Positions 1 through 12,440 of a DNA stretch of 64,000 nt are shown here, piece by piece (the first letter of the stretch is position 1; each line of letters starts with the position of its first letter). The notes beneath the pieces are model-generated. The model worked only from the letters and a program-made list of their open reading frames with translations. It had not been told where the DNA came from and made no database searches. The stretch covers positions 243,664 through 307,663 of the forward strand of contig NW_026042438.1 in the NCBI RefSeq assembly GCF_023856365.1, read 5' to 3'. A program made the translations under genes and the position numbers. This stretch comes from Brienomyrus brachyistius (lineage: Eukaryota > Chordata > Actinopteri > Osteoglossiformes > Mormyridae).

Positions 1-430
1 CTCTATGGAATTTTCTGTAAATAATGAAATGCCACTGGCCCCCTACATGCGGAAATGTTTCCCCCTCCCCCAGACTTCTTCAGAGAGCTTTGGAGGACAT
101 TGTCTGCACGCTACCAGAGGCAACTAAGAATGTGCTTGAGTTGGGAGGAGGCAGTAGTCCCCATTTTTCCCTCCTGCTGTAGAGGGTCATCGGGAGGAGG
201 TGGGTTTGCTGCTCTCTTTCGTGTCTCTTCAGCAGGTGGCTCTTAGAGATTTGTCTGAGAAAGGTCTGTTCCAGGTTTGTGTTAAAGTGCTGCATTTTCG
301 GGCACTGAGTGGACTGGCAGATTCTAGGTGGTCAGGTTTGTTGAGGCCTGGATCTTCCCCGCAGGGATGTTGGAGGTCCCTGTACAAGCCCCCCATTGAG
401 AAGCACACGGTGGATCTTCAGTGGCAGATT
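1..430 (+). mobile_element. Tx1-type LINE fragment, copy 1
   Basis: The frame from about position 200 reads as the C-terminal, zinc-finger end of a Tx1/L1-clade LINE ORF2 (the stretch with RSLYKPPIEKHTVDLQW, residue order as in the zf-RVT region of fish Tx1 elements). Upstream frames are broken, so it is a dead fragment. The same 430 bases recur at 31263-31692 with offset 31262 and almost no change (one visible T/C difference at 229/31491). The 3' end stops inside the coding part and is replaced by a SINE tail, which is not the normal end of a LINE insertion. The copy may extend left of the window. Confidence 0.7.
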
Positions 431-446
431 TATCTGATGCTTTGAT

Positions 447-574
447 CCCTGCGATGGGCTGGCCCCCCATCCTGGGTTGTTCCCTGCTTCGTGCCCATTG
501 CATCCGGGATAGGCTCCGGACCCCCCGCGACCCAGTAGGATAAGTGGTTTGGAAAACGGATGGATGGATGGATG
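447..574 (+). mobile_element. SINE 3' tail fragment
   Basis: This matches the 3' half of the full SINE at 8588-8950 (from the CCCTGCGATGGGCTGG segment to the ATGG repeat tail). The tRNA-like head is missing. It abuts the broken Tx1 LINE fragment directly. Confidence 0.8.
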
Positions 575-2889
575 CAACAAATACCAGTTACCATGTTCAG
601 AAGGTCAAGTGCACTCACCCTACCCTTTGTTGGCATTAAGTGGATAACATTTGCTGGGTGATACTGTATGACCGGGGGAGGCGTTTGATGATGGGCATCT
701 ACTTTGATAATGCTTGGGTAATAGTACCATGTTTTGTTATTTAATATAAATACTTGACTGAACCAGCTTATGTATTTGGTCTTTAAGAAGTTTTTACTGT
801 TGTCTGGTGTGCTGTCATATAACCTGTCTGACAGAAAGCTGTTTCTCCTCTCAGCACTAGGCGAATGGAAAAAGCCGTGAGCTGGGCTGATGACGAGTAC
901 TGGGCAGCCTGGGATAAATGGGATGAGGTGATCGAATGGGGAGATGAAGGATCTTCACCTAAAACACCTTCCTCCAACCAGGCTGGCACCAGTAATGGAG
1001 ACATGGATGCTGGGGCGGTGAAGGAATATTATCAGAATAAAAAGAAAAAGTCAGACTTTAATCAGAAGTCAGAATTCAAACATATGTATTTCTGAGTTGG
1101 AGTCAGTCTGATATTAATTGAAACCACAAACTATGTAACACTATGTAAATGATTCTCACTGACTGAGCAACATTGAAATAATTTCTATAATCATGTTTAC
1201 TATAAAGAGAAATGTTTCTGTGCAACAGGTCAGCAAAAGAAATGGGTGTGCAGAGGCCTAACAGTGAGGATACGTAAATACGGATGACAGTGAACAACAA
1301 ACCCCACTTCTGCCAACCATAGTTACCCCATCAGTTTGGAGGGAATCAGTGGCTGAGGGGATGAGGAGATCCACTGGGCGGGAGGACCCATTCTCTGTGG
1401 CTGAGTACGAGATCCACCACTGGTCCGGAGTGAGATACTGGTCACGAGAGGCAAAGAAGACAAATGAAAAATCCATTCTGGACCTTTGTAATGCCCTGCA
1501 GTCATTTACTCTCTCTTGGGGGGAAGGCTGACAGGATGTCCAACACCCAGAACCATATTTAAACCTTTAAAATTATAAAATAAGTTCAGTCTGATATTGT
1601 GTCAGCCAAATGGTGTCATCAATGTGCATCATAAATATAACACCTAGCTGATGGTGGACCTAAATTTTCCAAATAAACCAGGAATCATATGAATCATGTC
1701 AGTGCACTTTGTACTGAATTGCTTTGGTATAGTGATGTATGCAGGGTTTCATCTATTCCCTTACATAGTCATGTGTGACGTATTGCTGTAATGCAAATGT
1801 TTTTTTTTTTTTAAACTCCCCATTCATTTGTGTTCCTGCCACTCTATAGCTAAGTACAAACATTGAATGATAAAGGCATAGCGGAAACTCAATGAGCGCA
1901 TTTGACCGAGATCCATGGATGGATGTCATCTTCTCCTGAACTGTGAGTGATAATGTCTCGGCCCCAAGATGCATTTTACCACAGATCCATTCATGTCACT
2001 TTTGCAGGCTTGCTTATAATTTTCTGAGCTTCCATTGTGAGTCAAGTGTCCTGGTCATAAGCTCAGGTCTGCCGGTTGCCCCACTGGCCAAATTCCCACG
2101 GCCCTGACTTTCTGAGCTGGATATCGTGGTTTTAAGTCCCATCTGGGGTGATTCTTTTTTTACTTTTCCCAGCTGCCTTCTGCTTTGTGATATAATAAAT
2201 ATTGCAATAAGTTTCATCTTCATTTTCAATTAATCAAACTGTATGAAAACTATATTTGCAGCAATTACAGCTTTGCAGTCCTTTGCCATTAGAGCTGTCC
2301 GTTTATGACAATATTAGGGGAAATTTCAATCCTGCTATTCCCAGAGGTGGGACTGGCTTGGTATTTTCTCTGACCTCATGGTGAAGCTGGTCTCACATGA
2401 GCTTGATAGGCTGGAGATGTGATGATTCTGTAGGCCAGTCAAGCAGGACAGTTCTCTGGATTCCTCATCTTTCACCAGTGTGCTTTGAATCAGCCTTGCT
2501 GCTTGATAGAAGTGCTGACCACAGGGAGTGGCATGAGTTGTAAAACAGAGCGGTAACCTTGCTGGTTCATTGCACCTTGTACTCTGTGTAAATCACCCAC
2601 CTTACCAGCACCAAAGCAGTCCCATACCGTTTTACTCCCTCTGCCATGCTAGACAGAAGCATGGCAGCTATTCTTTGAAGTTGTGCTTCTAAGGCCAGCA
2701 TACAAGTTGTATTTTCCCTGTTGCAAAAAACACTGGTAGAGATGGCACAACGAGGCACTGAAGGTTTGAGCCTTTTTAACCATTGTATTGAAAACTGGTT
2801 CACTACGCGAAGACAGTGCACATGAGTGACATTTCGTGGTGAAAGTACCACTCCTGATTATATATATATACATGTATGAATGCATTTGA

Positions 2890-2892
<3 letters not shown>
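575..2892. other. Non-coding host sequence
   Basis: I see no gene here. Open frames are short and have no recognisable family. A 76-codon frame at 865-1095 is acidic then lysine-rich and has no match I can name. There is a T12 run near 1800. AT content is high and stop codons are frequent in all frames. Confidence 0.5.

Positions 2893-2938
<46 letters not shown>
2893..2938. repeat. (TG)n microsatellite
   Basis: About 23 uninterrupted TG units followed by a duplicated segment that recurs at 4850-5100. Confidence 0.95.
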
Positions 2939-2939
<1 letters not shown>

Positions 2940-2940
<1 letters not shown>

Positions 2941-3190
2941 CAAACTGACAGACTGGGAAAATGAATTCAGAAGTTTTGTTTTGCTAAAAGTAAGTTCATT
3001 TTTAGAGAAAATTAGTCACAAACGAAAACAAAAGAAACTGATGGATTTTTCTCTCTTTCCTATCAAGTGAAACAATAATAAAAGCAGACTTAGTTATTGA
3101 ATTTATATAAAGAATAACAAACTATCTGCCATTCTTTACGGTCACTTTTGCCAAGTTTAATGCCCTTTCTTGTCAATGACCATCATGAGC
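2940..3190. repeat. Local direct duplication, copy 1
   Basis: About 250 bases, beginning AAACTGACAGACTGGG and ending ATCATGAGCCTG, recur at about 4852-5100 with scattered substitutions and small indels. Copy 1 follows a TG microsatellite and copy 2 precedes a CA microsatellite. Confidence 0.85.
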
Positions 3191-3219
3191 CTGCAAGGTT
3201 CTAACAGGTCGAGATGCTC

Positions 3220-3500
3220 TTCAGCCAAATGGCTGCTTCAATATTAGTTTAAATACTCATGGCCATAGGTGGAAATTAGTGGGAGAACATTTTAAACTGA
3301 ACTTGAGAAAACACTTTTACACAGCGTGTAGTTAGAGTATGGAACAGTCTTCCTGTTCATGTAGTGCAAGCTAAAACCCTGGGTTCCTTTAAATCAGAGC
3401 TAGATAAGATTTAAAAAATTCTGAGCTATTAGTTAAGTTCTCCCCAAACGTGCTTGATGAGCTGAATGGCCTCCTCTCGTTTGTAAATTTCTTATGCTCT
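3220..3500 (+). mobile_element. Degenerate LINE 3' end (CR1/L2-like)
   Basis: The segment around GTATGGAACAGTCTTCCTG to GATGAGCTGAATGGCCTCC and the ending TTCTTATGCTCTTA look like the 3' end of an old vertebrate LINE with short tail repeats. The family name is my recollection and was not checked. Confidence 0.4.
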
Positions 3501-4247
3501 TATTATTTTTCAGTCCAAACTTGGTACCTATTTGGAATAATAGATATATTACCCACAGAAATCAGTCCCCGTACCATGAACGTTGGGTAGAGAAGAACAT
3601 CTGGTCAGCTTTGCATCTATTGGACATCACAGGAAATGTTCTGTTTTTTGAAAACTTTTGTTTAAAACATAATACAGTTTATTAAAAAAGAGTTTGATAT
3701 TGTTCTAAAATCTATTCCAGCTGCACATTTAATGTTGGTCAGGAACCTTTTAAACAATTCTCCCCTTCTCCTATTTCATAGCCTCCCTCCTCTCCAATAC
3801 AATGGTATTATTTTATAAGTAGGGTAAATTCCTAAATGAAATTATTAGACATAATATTATTAGACGTTGCTTATGAACTATTTCGTCACCTTTCCAATAA
3901 AAATTCAAATCAACCAGTAAACACATTTGCACTAAATATATTTATTATCCAATACCCCCCAAAGTCAGAGTTACACTTTAAAGTATTCAATGCTATATAT
4001 ACCTGTAATTAATTTCTTCATGCTAAGTTTAACTTTGATAATAATACTTGCACCTTTTAAAATAATGACATAGAAACTTTGGACCACTTGTTCTTCTCTT
4101 GTTGCTTCTCAACAAGTACAAAATTTCATTTTTTGACTTCCTTTACTTGTAATGATATTATCTTTGGTGTTGTCCTAAATGATGATACGCTTTATCTTTT
4201 ACTCAATAAAATTATATTGTTGGGAAAATCTATATTCATAAAACAAG

Positions 4248-4534
4248 TGTCATGCCCGGCTCGTCCACTCCTCCTGTGTGCCACGCCCCCTGATTACCCA
4301 CGTGTTTTCTCCCGATTGTACCCAGCTGTGTCTAGTTAATTTGCTCAGTCCTGTGTATTTCAGTCCGTGTCTTACCTGAGTCCATTGTCTGTCATTGATG
4401 TTAGTTAGCGTTTCATGTCTCCTGCTCCCTGTTTATTTATTAAATCCCTGGTTTACCCTGACTTCCGCCTGTCCGCCTGCTTCCTGCCCGTTCGCCTCGC
4501 ACGATCGCCGTTCCGTCCGGCTTTGAACATGACA
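4248..4534. mobile_element. Gypsy-type solo LTR with 5-bp TSD
   Basis: The block begins TGTCATGCCC and ends CATGACA, so it has the TG...CA ends and short inverted repeat of an LTR. It is flanked on both sides by ACAAG (4243-4247 and 4535-4539), a perfect 5-bp target-site duplication. A related block lies at 8967-9236. No internal gag/pol sequence is present, so this is a solo LTR left by recombination. Confidence 0.85.
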
Positions 4535-4851
4535 ACAAGATTCTTCAAAACTCCTCCAAACTTTTTTTTATCTTCAAAAAAGAACTTTCTCAGTTCTTCA
4601 CAGCTTTGACGTTAATGAGGAAAAAAAGCTGCAGTGAAACTTTTGCAAAGGATAAGGGGCCAAACTTTTAGTCCGTAGTACGTGGCGATCGTCAGTCGAA
4701 TTATGCACTGCTTTTTGGAGCTACAAACGTTCCTGTTAACTTTAGGGATAACAAAAGAATGATGTCATGAGATTCACTGTAATAAAATCACTTTCAAATA
4801 TTAACGAAATGCAACAAATAAGACTTCTTTAATTCTTATACATGTAGTAAA

Positions 4852-5100
4852 CTGACAGACTGAGAAAATGAATTCAGAAGTTTTGTCTTGCTAAAAGTAA
4901 ATTCTTTTTTAGAGAAAATTAGTCACAAACGAAAACAAAAGAAACTGATGGATTTTTCTCTTTCTCGTATTAAGAGAAACAATAATAAAAGCAGACTTAG
5001 TTAGTTATTGAATTTATATAGAGAAAAACAATCTGCCATTCTTTACGGTCCCTTTTGCCAAGTTTAATGCCCTTTCTTGTCAATGACCATCATGAGCCTG
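4852..5100. repeat. Local direct duplication, copy 2
   Basis: Second copy of the segment at 2940-3190. It differs by single substitutions, by an extra TTAG in the TTAGTTAG stretch and by small deletions. Confidence 0.85.
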
Positions 5101-5109
5101 GTATCAGTT

Positions 5110-5130
5110 CACACACACACACACACACAC
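5110..5130. repeat. (CA)n microsatellite
   Basis: About ten CA units directly after the second copy of the local duplication. Confidence 0.9.
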
Positions 5131-6973
5131 TCACTCACAACCTCCTAGATGCCGCTCTGAGAAGTGTAATGTTTGTGATCGTGGTTAATCTTATGCTACA
5201 TTAAGGCCCCATAGTTAATGATGGGGATTAAATCAGGCGATGAAGACAGCCAGGTTACAATTTCATCACCTTCCAAGCTGGTTTTAAGGTGATGTCTTTT
5301 CTTTGTTTAAGAATTTTCTGTGCCTATTCTTGAAGTTTCAACTTGTGAGCCTTATGCATTGTATTAAGCTGATGTCTGTGTCAAAGTACGCATGAAAGAA
5401 AATTAGACTATTTTGCTGGCTTAGGTCCTACAGGCTTGTTGGCTCAGGGTGTCGTGCTCTTAACATCATGGCTGAGCTCTGCATGTCATATGCATGTTCT
5501 GCTGCTTGTTTCCTTGTGCCTGTGTGTGTCTGTGTCTGTCAGTGAGTCCTATGATGCACTGACCTTCTTAGCAGAATATTCCACTTCCTTACAGTATGTC
5601 CTATTGTGACTCCCCTATGATCCTGTACTGAATATATTATAAAATGCATGGACATAATCAAATGCTACATCTTCCTTAACTATTCATTTAACATTTTTTA
5701 AATGATTTATTTTTCCACTTTTACGTTTAGTGGTCACTCCATAAGAGCTGTCCTTTAACGTGCTGCGCAGTGTCCCTGGATGCTTTGCAGTCCACTGCAA
5801 GGCTTGGACTTGAGGAGTCAATTCATTATGAAATGACTCCCAGTCTGAGCTGTGAGCTAATGCAGAATAACCAGAAGCCAGGTAGTGACTCTTGGTTGCT
5901 GTAGTTGTTCTCTTCTGACCAGGGAGGTGTTCCACTAAGCAGGATTTCTCAGTTAGCGGAGTTAACTTAAGCTAGAAGTCATGATTGTTCAATAGGAATG
6001 CTCCTTACCTCTTACTGGACAATTATGAGTGAGCCAGTGTCTTGTTTAAAAAGAGAAAATCTGTATCCATCTTCTGAATTATTCTGAATTATTCTACTCC
6101 TAAACAAACAGTTATCCTCAGAGGCAGCATAACATCTTGGCAGCTGCTCAATGCAGCATTGAAAAGCACTACAGAGAGTAATGAGCTCACAGATGTAATG
6201 AGCACAGAGCACGCTGCTCTCAGCAGTTGAGGACATAAATTTTTCCCCACAGAATACTCTGCTTGTGTAGTGTTTGTACTTGGCCTGCTACTGAAGGGGC
6301 ATAAGTGATAATTAAGTGACATGATAATAAAGTGCATTGCTGGGTGTTTCTTTGCCAATCTCGCATGAAACAGTACTGTGATGCAAGACAGGGAGCTCGC
6401 ACTCCCTCATTCAGAGAAGGGCACAGAGTGCGGCTGTGGAAACCAGCGCATGTGCAAAAAGGGCATCAGAAATTCTCTGCACCCATCGAGACCCATCCTG
6501 GCTGACGGGAAAGCATGGCATGCTGCCCATTTGGCCTCAGTACCCAGTGGACTTCCCAAATTTCCAGCCCTGCCAAAGACTGGTCCTGAAGGAACAGTTG
6601 AGCTTGGAATGGCCTAAGGAACTGGAAGCTGTGCAGCCAGGGCACACAAACCATCATCGGCTCAAGGACTATGGAACTTCACAGAATTAAACAAAGAAAT
6701 GAAATGCATGTTCTGACCGTGATTTTCTGGTTAGAAAGAGATACCTTAAAGGAAAAGATAGATTCAGTATAAAATATATAACAGTTGTTCGTAGATCCTC
6801 TTACTGTGGTCCTCAGTGAATGGAACATTTCTAATTGTAATTGATTTCTGTTGGAAGCAAAACAGGCAGTTCATAGTGAAAAGGTTGTGCAGTTACAGGA
6901 AGGCACAAGCACAATGTTTTTTGTTGAACTTACATTCTATTTTGTCTGGGGTGTAATGACCTTATAGGAAGAA
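5131..6973. other. Non-coding host sequence
   Basis: Only short open frames without recognisable domains occur. I see no splice-bounded coding segment, RNA gene or repeat that I can name. Confidence 0.45.
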
Positions 6974-7275
6974 ATGTTACAGGTAAGGCGTGTCTTTAAT
7001 AGAATACAGTGCTGCTGCAGGAAGTAAAGGGGGGATGTTGCGTTCAGTTAGTAATTGTTCTGTTTTCCATATTACTGTATGGAACCTAAAGAGGGTGCTG
7101 TAAGGCTGTTTGATTCGACTTCAATTCCTATTCCAAGAGTCAAGAATGGATAGTATATCCCAGGCAGCAGTTTTCCAGATTATCAACTTCAAAAACTAAA
7201 AAATATGATAGGAAAAAAGTCTTTGTAAAATTAAGAAGTATATAATACTATGAATGACAAGGGGTCTTAATACTT
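6974..7275. repeat. Local duplication, copy 1 (without LTR)
   Basis: This roughly 300-base segment recurs at 8951-9534. In the second copy a 270-bp solo LTR with a 5-bp duplication has been inserted, so this copy is the empty site. Other differences are a 13-base insertion and a few substitutions in copy 2. Confidence 0.85.
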
Positions 7276-8587
7276 GCATTTCAACCAGTTCACATGTTCA
7301 CACACCGCTTCATACTTCAATATAGTCAAGCTGAGAAGTAAGGGTTAGGGTTATAATTATCAATAAATAATGTACTTCCCTGTGAAACAATGATGCTGGA
7401 TGTTTATTTGCATATCATGATATGGTGCAGCCTTTTAATAGGTTTCTGTTTTTCTGTTAATCCTTCATGGTGTTGAATAAGTCAGCAAGCATAAGTGTAA
7501 GGCTAGTGAGTGACTGGTGTTTTCGGGGGAGACTCCCTAGAGCTGGAGAGAAATACCTTAAGGCACGGGATGAAAAATCCCAAATCTTCCAGGAAAAATG
7601 TCAGCATTATATGTATTTGCCACACAGAACAGAACAAAAAATTCCTTAGGGAATCACACGCCTACCATAGTCACTTTAGTCCGTAGCGCCTGGCAGCCAC
7701 CAAATCAAACATAGGAAAAGGTCCGGATTTATAGCGTTAGAATGTGGTAGAGACTAATATCCATAACGTACCATCCTAGAACACACTGTGCTCTAAAATT
7801 TAAGCCCAATTAAAATCTGAATATTAAATGAGGAAAATAATTTGATTTGTTCTTCTATCCCAAGTTGTGGTCTAAAAGCAATAAGACCACCATCCATTAT
7901 ACCTGCTTTGGGGAAAATGCACTCCTGTAGCCACTAGGGGAGCTCTCACCTCTTCTGGGCCCAGCTAAATAATTATGTTACGCATTCTAACAAGCTTTAT
8001 TATCTGTGTCAATAAGCCCTGCTTTTACACTAACACTCCTGCTGAGAGGCTAATTTGATTACCAGTCTTGCCCTTGTCATTAGGAACACATGAGAATTTG
8101 CGCAGTGCTGTTTCACAGTGGATTCTCACTGGTTTTCCCCAAGACTGGTACGATACATTTTATTCAGTTTCATACCACAGGTATCCAGCTCTTGCAAGAG
8201 GGATCAATTGGTTTATACTAGTGCAAGGAAACTATTATTATGATGGTGGGTTATCAAACACAGTAGCTGGCTACCTCAGACATAAGACGCCCATTACGTA
8301 CCTGTGTATCACCTATATGGGCTTGGAATCTGTATATAAATTGAAATAATTATTCATAGCCCAGATAGCATCATATTATTGTTTCAGCGTTGAAGTATAG
8401 TTAAATGCATTGAATTATGGTCAGTGTTAAATTATCAGCATTGAAACTGAATTGATTTTTGGTCATTTTTTCAATATTGAAAAAATAATGGTGGCGAAAC
8501 CTTGATATAAAGTGACTTTTTCAACATTGAAAATAAGATGCTGAGTTAACATCAATATTATTGAAAATAAAAATGGAAAAATGAATT
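7276..8587. other. Non-coding host sequence
   Basis: No gene is supported. A 93-codon frame at 8068-8349 shows no recognised domain and no splice context. AT-rich inverted-looking words around 8380-8580 (CAATATTGAA motifs) recur several times but form no clear element. Confidence 0.4.
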
Positions 8588-8950
8588 TATGGGGGGGCGG
8601 CATGGTGGTGCAGTGGTTAGCACTGTTGCCTCACACCTCTGGGACCCAGGTTCGAGTCTCCGCCTGGGTCACATGTGTGTGGAGTTTGCATGTTCTCCCC
8701 ATGTCGTCGTGGGGTTTCCTCCGGGTACTCCGGTTTCCCCCCACAGTCCAAAAACATGCTGAGGCTAATTGGAGTTGCTAAATTGCCCATAGGTGTGCTT
8801 GTGTGAGTGAATGGTGTATGAGTGTGCCCTGCGATGGGCTGGCCCCCCATCCTGGGTTGTTCCCTGCCTCGTGCCCATTGCTTCCGGGATGGGCTCCGGA
8901 CCCCCTGCGACCCAGTAGGATAAGCGGTTTGGAAAATGGATGGATGGATG
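8588..8950 (+). mobile_element. Full-length tRNA-derived SINE
   Basis: The 5' head carries an RNA polymerase III A-box-like segment (GTGCAGTGGTTAGCACTG) and a B-box (GGTTCGAGTC at about 8651). The body and 3' part end in ATGGATGGATG repeats. Partial relatives occur at 447-574, 11266-11518 and, older, near 44190-44460. The 3' end abuts the duplicated segment at 8951. Confidence 0.85.
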
Positions 8951-9534
8951 TTACAGGTAAGGCGTGTGTCATGCCCGGCTCGTCCGCTCCTCGTGTGTGC
9001 CACGCCCCCTGATTACCCACATGTATTTCCCTGATCGTCTCCAGCTTTGTCTAGTTACTTTGATTAGTCCTGTGTATTAAGTCCTGGTCTCCCCGGTTTC
9101 CCTTGTCCGTCATTGATGTTTGTAGGTGTGCTATGTTTTCCAGTCCTCGTTTGCCCATTAAATCCCTGGTTTTGCCCCGACTTCACCTGTCTGCCTGCCC
9201 GCACGATCGCCGCTTCGCCCGACCGCGATCGTGACAGCGTGACTTTTATAGAAGACAGTGCTGCTGCAGGAAGAAGAATACATAAGTAAAGGGGGGATGT
9301 TGCGTTCAGTTAGTAATTGTTCTGTTTTCCATATTACTGTATGTCACAAGAGGGTGCTGTAAGGCTGTTTGATTCGACTTCAATTCCTATTCCAAGAGTC
9401 AAGAATGGATAGTTGATCCCAGGCAGCAGTTTTCCAGATTATCAACTTCAAAAACTAAAAAATATGATAGGAAAAAAGTCTTTGTAAAATTAAGAAGTAT
9501 ATAATACTATGAATGACAAGGGGTCTTAATACTT
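8951..9534. repeat. Local duplication, copy 2 (interrupted by solo LTR)
   Basis: Second copy of 6974-7275. It starts exactly at the SINE 3' end and is interrupted by a solo LTR at 8967-9236. Confidence 0.85.
8967..9236. mobile_element. Gypsy-type solo LTR with 5-bp TSD
   Basis: The block starts TGTCATGCCC and ends CGATCGTGACA. GCGTG stands on both sides (8962-8966 and 9237-9241). The empty site is visible at 6982, where the LTR is absent. It is clearly related to the LTR at 4248-4534. Confidence 0.92.
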
Positions 9535-11253
9535 TTCATTTAATTTTATTAACTCAATCTTTTGCTGGCAAGTATACCTTTTAAATTATACACTTCATAC
9601 AAAGCAAAAGGTTACGGCGGCTACTTCATTAATAGTATTTCTTATTGATACTTTACAATTCCGTTCTATTGCCCAACTCCCAAAGGATCATACATTTTTA
9701 TTAAAACATAGTAGTCTATGGAAATGTCAATACTAATCATACATTTCAGTGACATAACTAAATAGACATATGTTGACACACAGACACAGATAAAAACAAT
9801 TAAACTCCCTCTATGTGAAAATGACATGTGACACACGTCCTCAATGTTAAAATCCATGAGTGTAAAAAATGACCATCGTTGCTAATGTTATATCTCAGGT
9901 CTCAGATTACTTCTTTAAGTGTCAATTAAACTGAAAAAAAATCACAGAAAAAGGCAAGCTTATTTGCCGACATTTAGTAACCGACAAGCTGATTAAGGAG
10001 GACTAAACCTGTACCTGGCTTTCCTGTCAGCTCCTTGGGGATGGCTAATCTTCAAATTTTATTACAAATACTACAACTTTATTTTGTGCCTTGCTTAAAG
10101 TAAAATATCTCCAGACTACTAAATACCGCGTTAATGGTGACATTTTTAAACTGATTCGCTTCTTTCGCCTCACTCTCCTCTATGTGACGGGTGGGCGTGG
10201 TTGATCTAGCCGGCTCCCGATTGGCGGGTATTCGGTAGCTCCTGTGTCATGTGACTGGTAGTAGTGTAGGCAGCACCGCCATAGATTTGAAACCCTGTGT
10301 GCCTCCTTGGGCGATACGCGATGTTGGCATGGTAATTGTGAAATAGAGGATTCATAGATATGACTTAGTGAACCGACTATTTTCGAAACTGCAACAACAT
10401 GAGGAATGTTAAAACTAGAAAACAGGGAACCACATTTCACAGGTAAAAAAATCTGCGGTACGGTCAAATAAGATACATAACATGTTTACTTGCCTGTGAC
10501 ACTGACGGGATACTAGCATTAGTTTTTGTTGAGAATACTATGAGCAATACTACATAAATTTGGGGGGGGGGCAGTAGTGGTGGGCTTGTTTATTTATTCT
10601 ACATAATTGTAAGATATAAATGCGTTAATTAGTAAAGAAGTTATGGCTAAAAGATCTTTCCATCTACACCCTGACATGTTGCTTGTTTATGTCTAATTAT
10701 CGCTCCAAGATGGTGGCGCTGCTGACTCGTTGTGGAAAAGCGAGATGAGGCATCTAGGCTTTCAAATTCATGAGCACCACCATGTACTTCGTTTAAATGG
10801 GAGGTTCACCCCAAAACTATAAAAAGATATTTTAGAGGGGCCTTAATGCTATCTATTCATCAAAGTTCTGCTGGGAGTTGTTCAGGTTTGGAAATATCAG
10901 CCGTAGAAATGTCGGGCTTCTATCGAAGTACACTACTCGTATCACTGCGCATTAGACACAAGCGCGAGCTGTGTGTGGAGTTGGGTAGAAGGAAATAGTT
11001 CGTATATTAAACTGCTCGCGACGAAGTCTGTGGATTTTCTTAACCTGTTCCTGATTTCTGGTAAGGGATATTGCTGTTGAATTTTTCAAATACGATGTTC
11101 TGGCGCTTTAAGTAGTGAAAGCAAAATTGAATCTTATTATATTGCTTATTCATTAATAAGTACCTATAACATGTATACTGCCCAATGTTTTGATTTAATA
11201 AATATTTAAAATTAATAAATATTTCAAAAATACTTCAATATTTAAAATGGTTC
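9535..11253. other. Non-coding host sequence
   Basis: No coding exon is recognised. A moderately GC-richer stretch at 10140-10330 with GGGTGGGCGTGG and a CpG-containing neighbourhood could be a weak promoter, but nothing downstream supports a gene. Confidence 0.35.
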
Positions 11254-11265
11254 ATGATTTTCAGG

Positions 11266-11518
11266 AGCGGTACAGTGGTTAGCATTTCTTTGGGTCCCAG
11301 GTTCGAGTCTCCGCATGGGTCACATGTGTGCGGAGTTTGCATGTTCTCCCCATGTCGTCATGAGGTTTCCTCTGGGTACTTTGGTTTCCCCCCACATTCC
11401 AAAGACATGCTGAGGCTAATTGGACTTGCTAAATTGCCCGTAGGAGAGCATGTGTGAGTGAATGGTGTGTGAGTGTGCCCTGCGATGGGCTGGCCCCCCA
11501 TCCTGGGTTGATTGATGG
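11266..11518 (+). mobile_element. Internally shortened SINE with 12-bp TSD
   Basis: It keeps the A-box-like start, the GGTTCGAGTC B-box and most of the body of the SINE at 8588, but the 3' tail is cut short. ATGATTTTCAGG flanks it on both sides (11254-11265 and 11519-11530), a perfect 12-bp target-site duplication. Confidence 0.88.
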
Positions 11519-11867
11519 ATGATTTTCAGGTCACACTGCCCCCTCAGAGCCCACCAATCAGTGACTGTCTCATAGTGTGATGTAATACACAATGTCCGCA
11601 CCACCCACTTTTCAGTGAGCAGTAAAAAGACACCAGCTTGTCTCAGCGGACAGCGGCTCTTATCAGATAAGGGGAAAAGGACGAGATATCAAAAGTAAAA
11701 ATAAATATATCACATTTGGTTAACATCAAATGAAAACAGCCCTGCAATAATATATTGGATTCTAGGATATCACCTATCAAAAGGGTGAATCTATTCTAGC
11801 AGACCATAAAAATCCAATTATGAACAATTGGTGCTGAAAACCAGGATTGGCAGAATTCACATTACAG

Positions 11868-12440
11868 CGATTCCCCACTATATCGCGGATTTTCCTCCGA
11901 CGCCTCACAATTCTCTGCGTATCCCGTACATTGTTTGTGGTCCGATTGTTTTCGTTTTGTTCTAAGCCCTACGATGGAAGACGTTGACCATTCAGGAGAA
12001 GGTAAAACTTCTGGGGTAAAACTTCTGTGCTTCGGGAAGGAAAGCGTTATGCGGACGGCGTTCGCCATTATGGTTTGAATGAATCAACAGTACGCTACAT
12101 GAAGAAGGATGAAAAGAATGTGTAAGAGCCATATATGTTTTTATTTTTATATATTCCATTACATATATAGAGAGAAAGTTGTGTGTGTGTATACATATTA
12201 AAAATTATTATTTTATTATTATTATTATTATTATTATTATGTTACTCATATCCTTAGCCCGACATTTAACATAGCCCGATATATGTGTTTTAATGAGTTT
12301 ACATATGTTTAAAGCATGTGGGAGGGGTATTTTAAGGCTTAAACTTAAAAAAAAAATTATATGATCCTTCTGTATCGTGGATTTTCACCTATCGCTGATG
12401 GGTCTGGAACGCATCTACTGCGATAGGCGGAGGATCAAAT
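11868..12440 (+). mobile_element. Tigger/pogo-like element remnant
   Basis: The left end (GCGATTCCCCACTATATCGC) and the inverted right end (TGCGATAGGCGGAGGATC) match as imperfect inverted repeats of the Tigger type. Near 12045-12115 a short broken frame reads like the N-terminal helix-turn-helix of a Tigger/jerky transposase (NESTVRYMKKD). The inside is mostly lost, including an ATT microsatellite at 12212-12240. Confidence 0.65.

Noticed and set aside
865..1095. 76-codon acidic/lysine-rich ORF
   Set aside because: No domain, no splice context and a similarly long open frame on the opposite strand; chance ORF is likely.
8068..8349. 93-codon ORF as a possible gene
   Set aside because: No recognised domain and no splice or promoter context.
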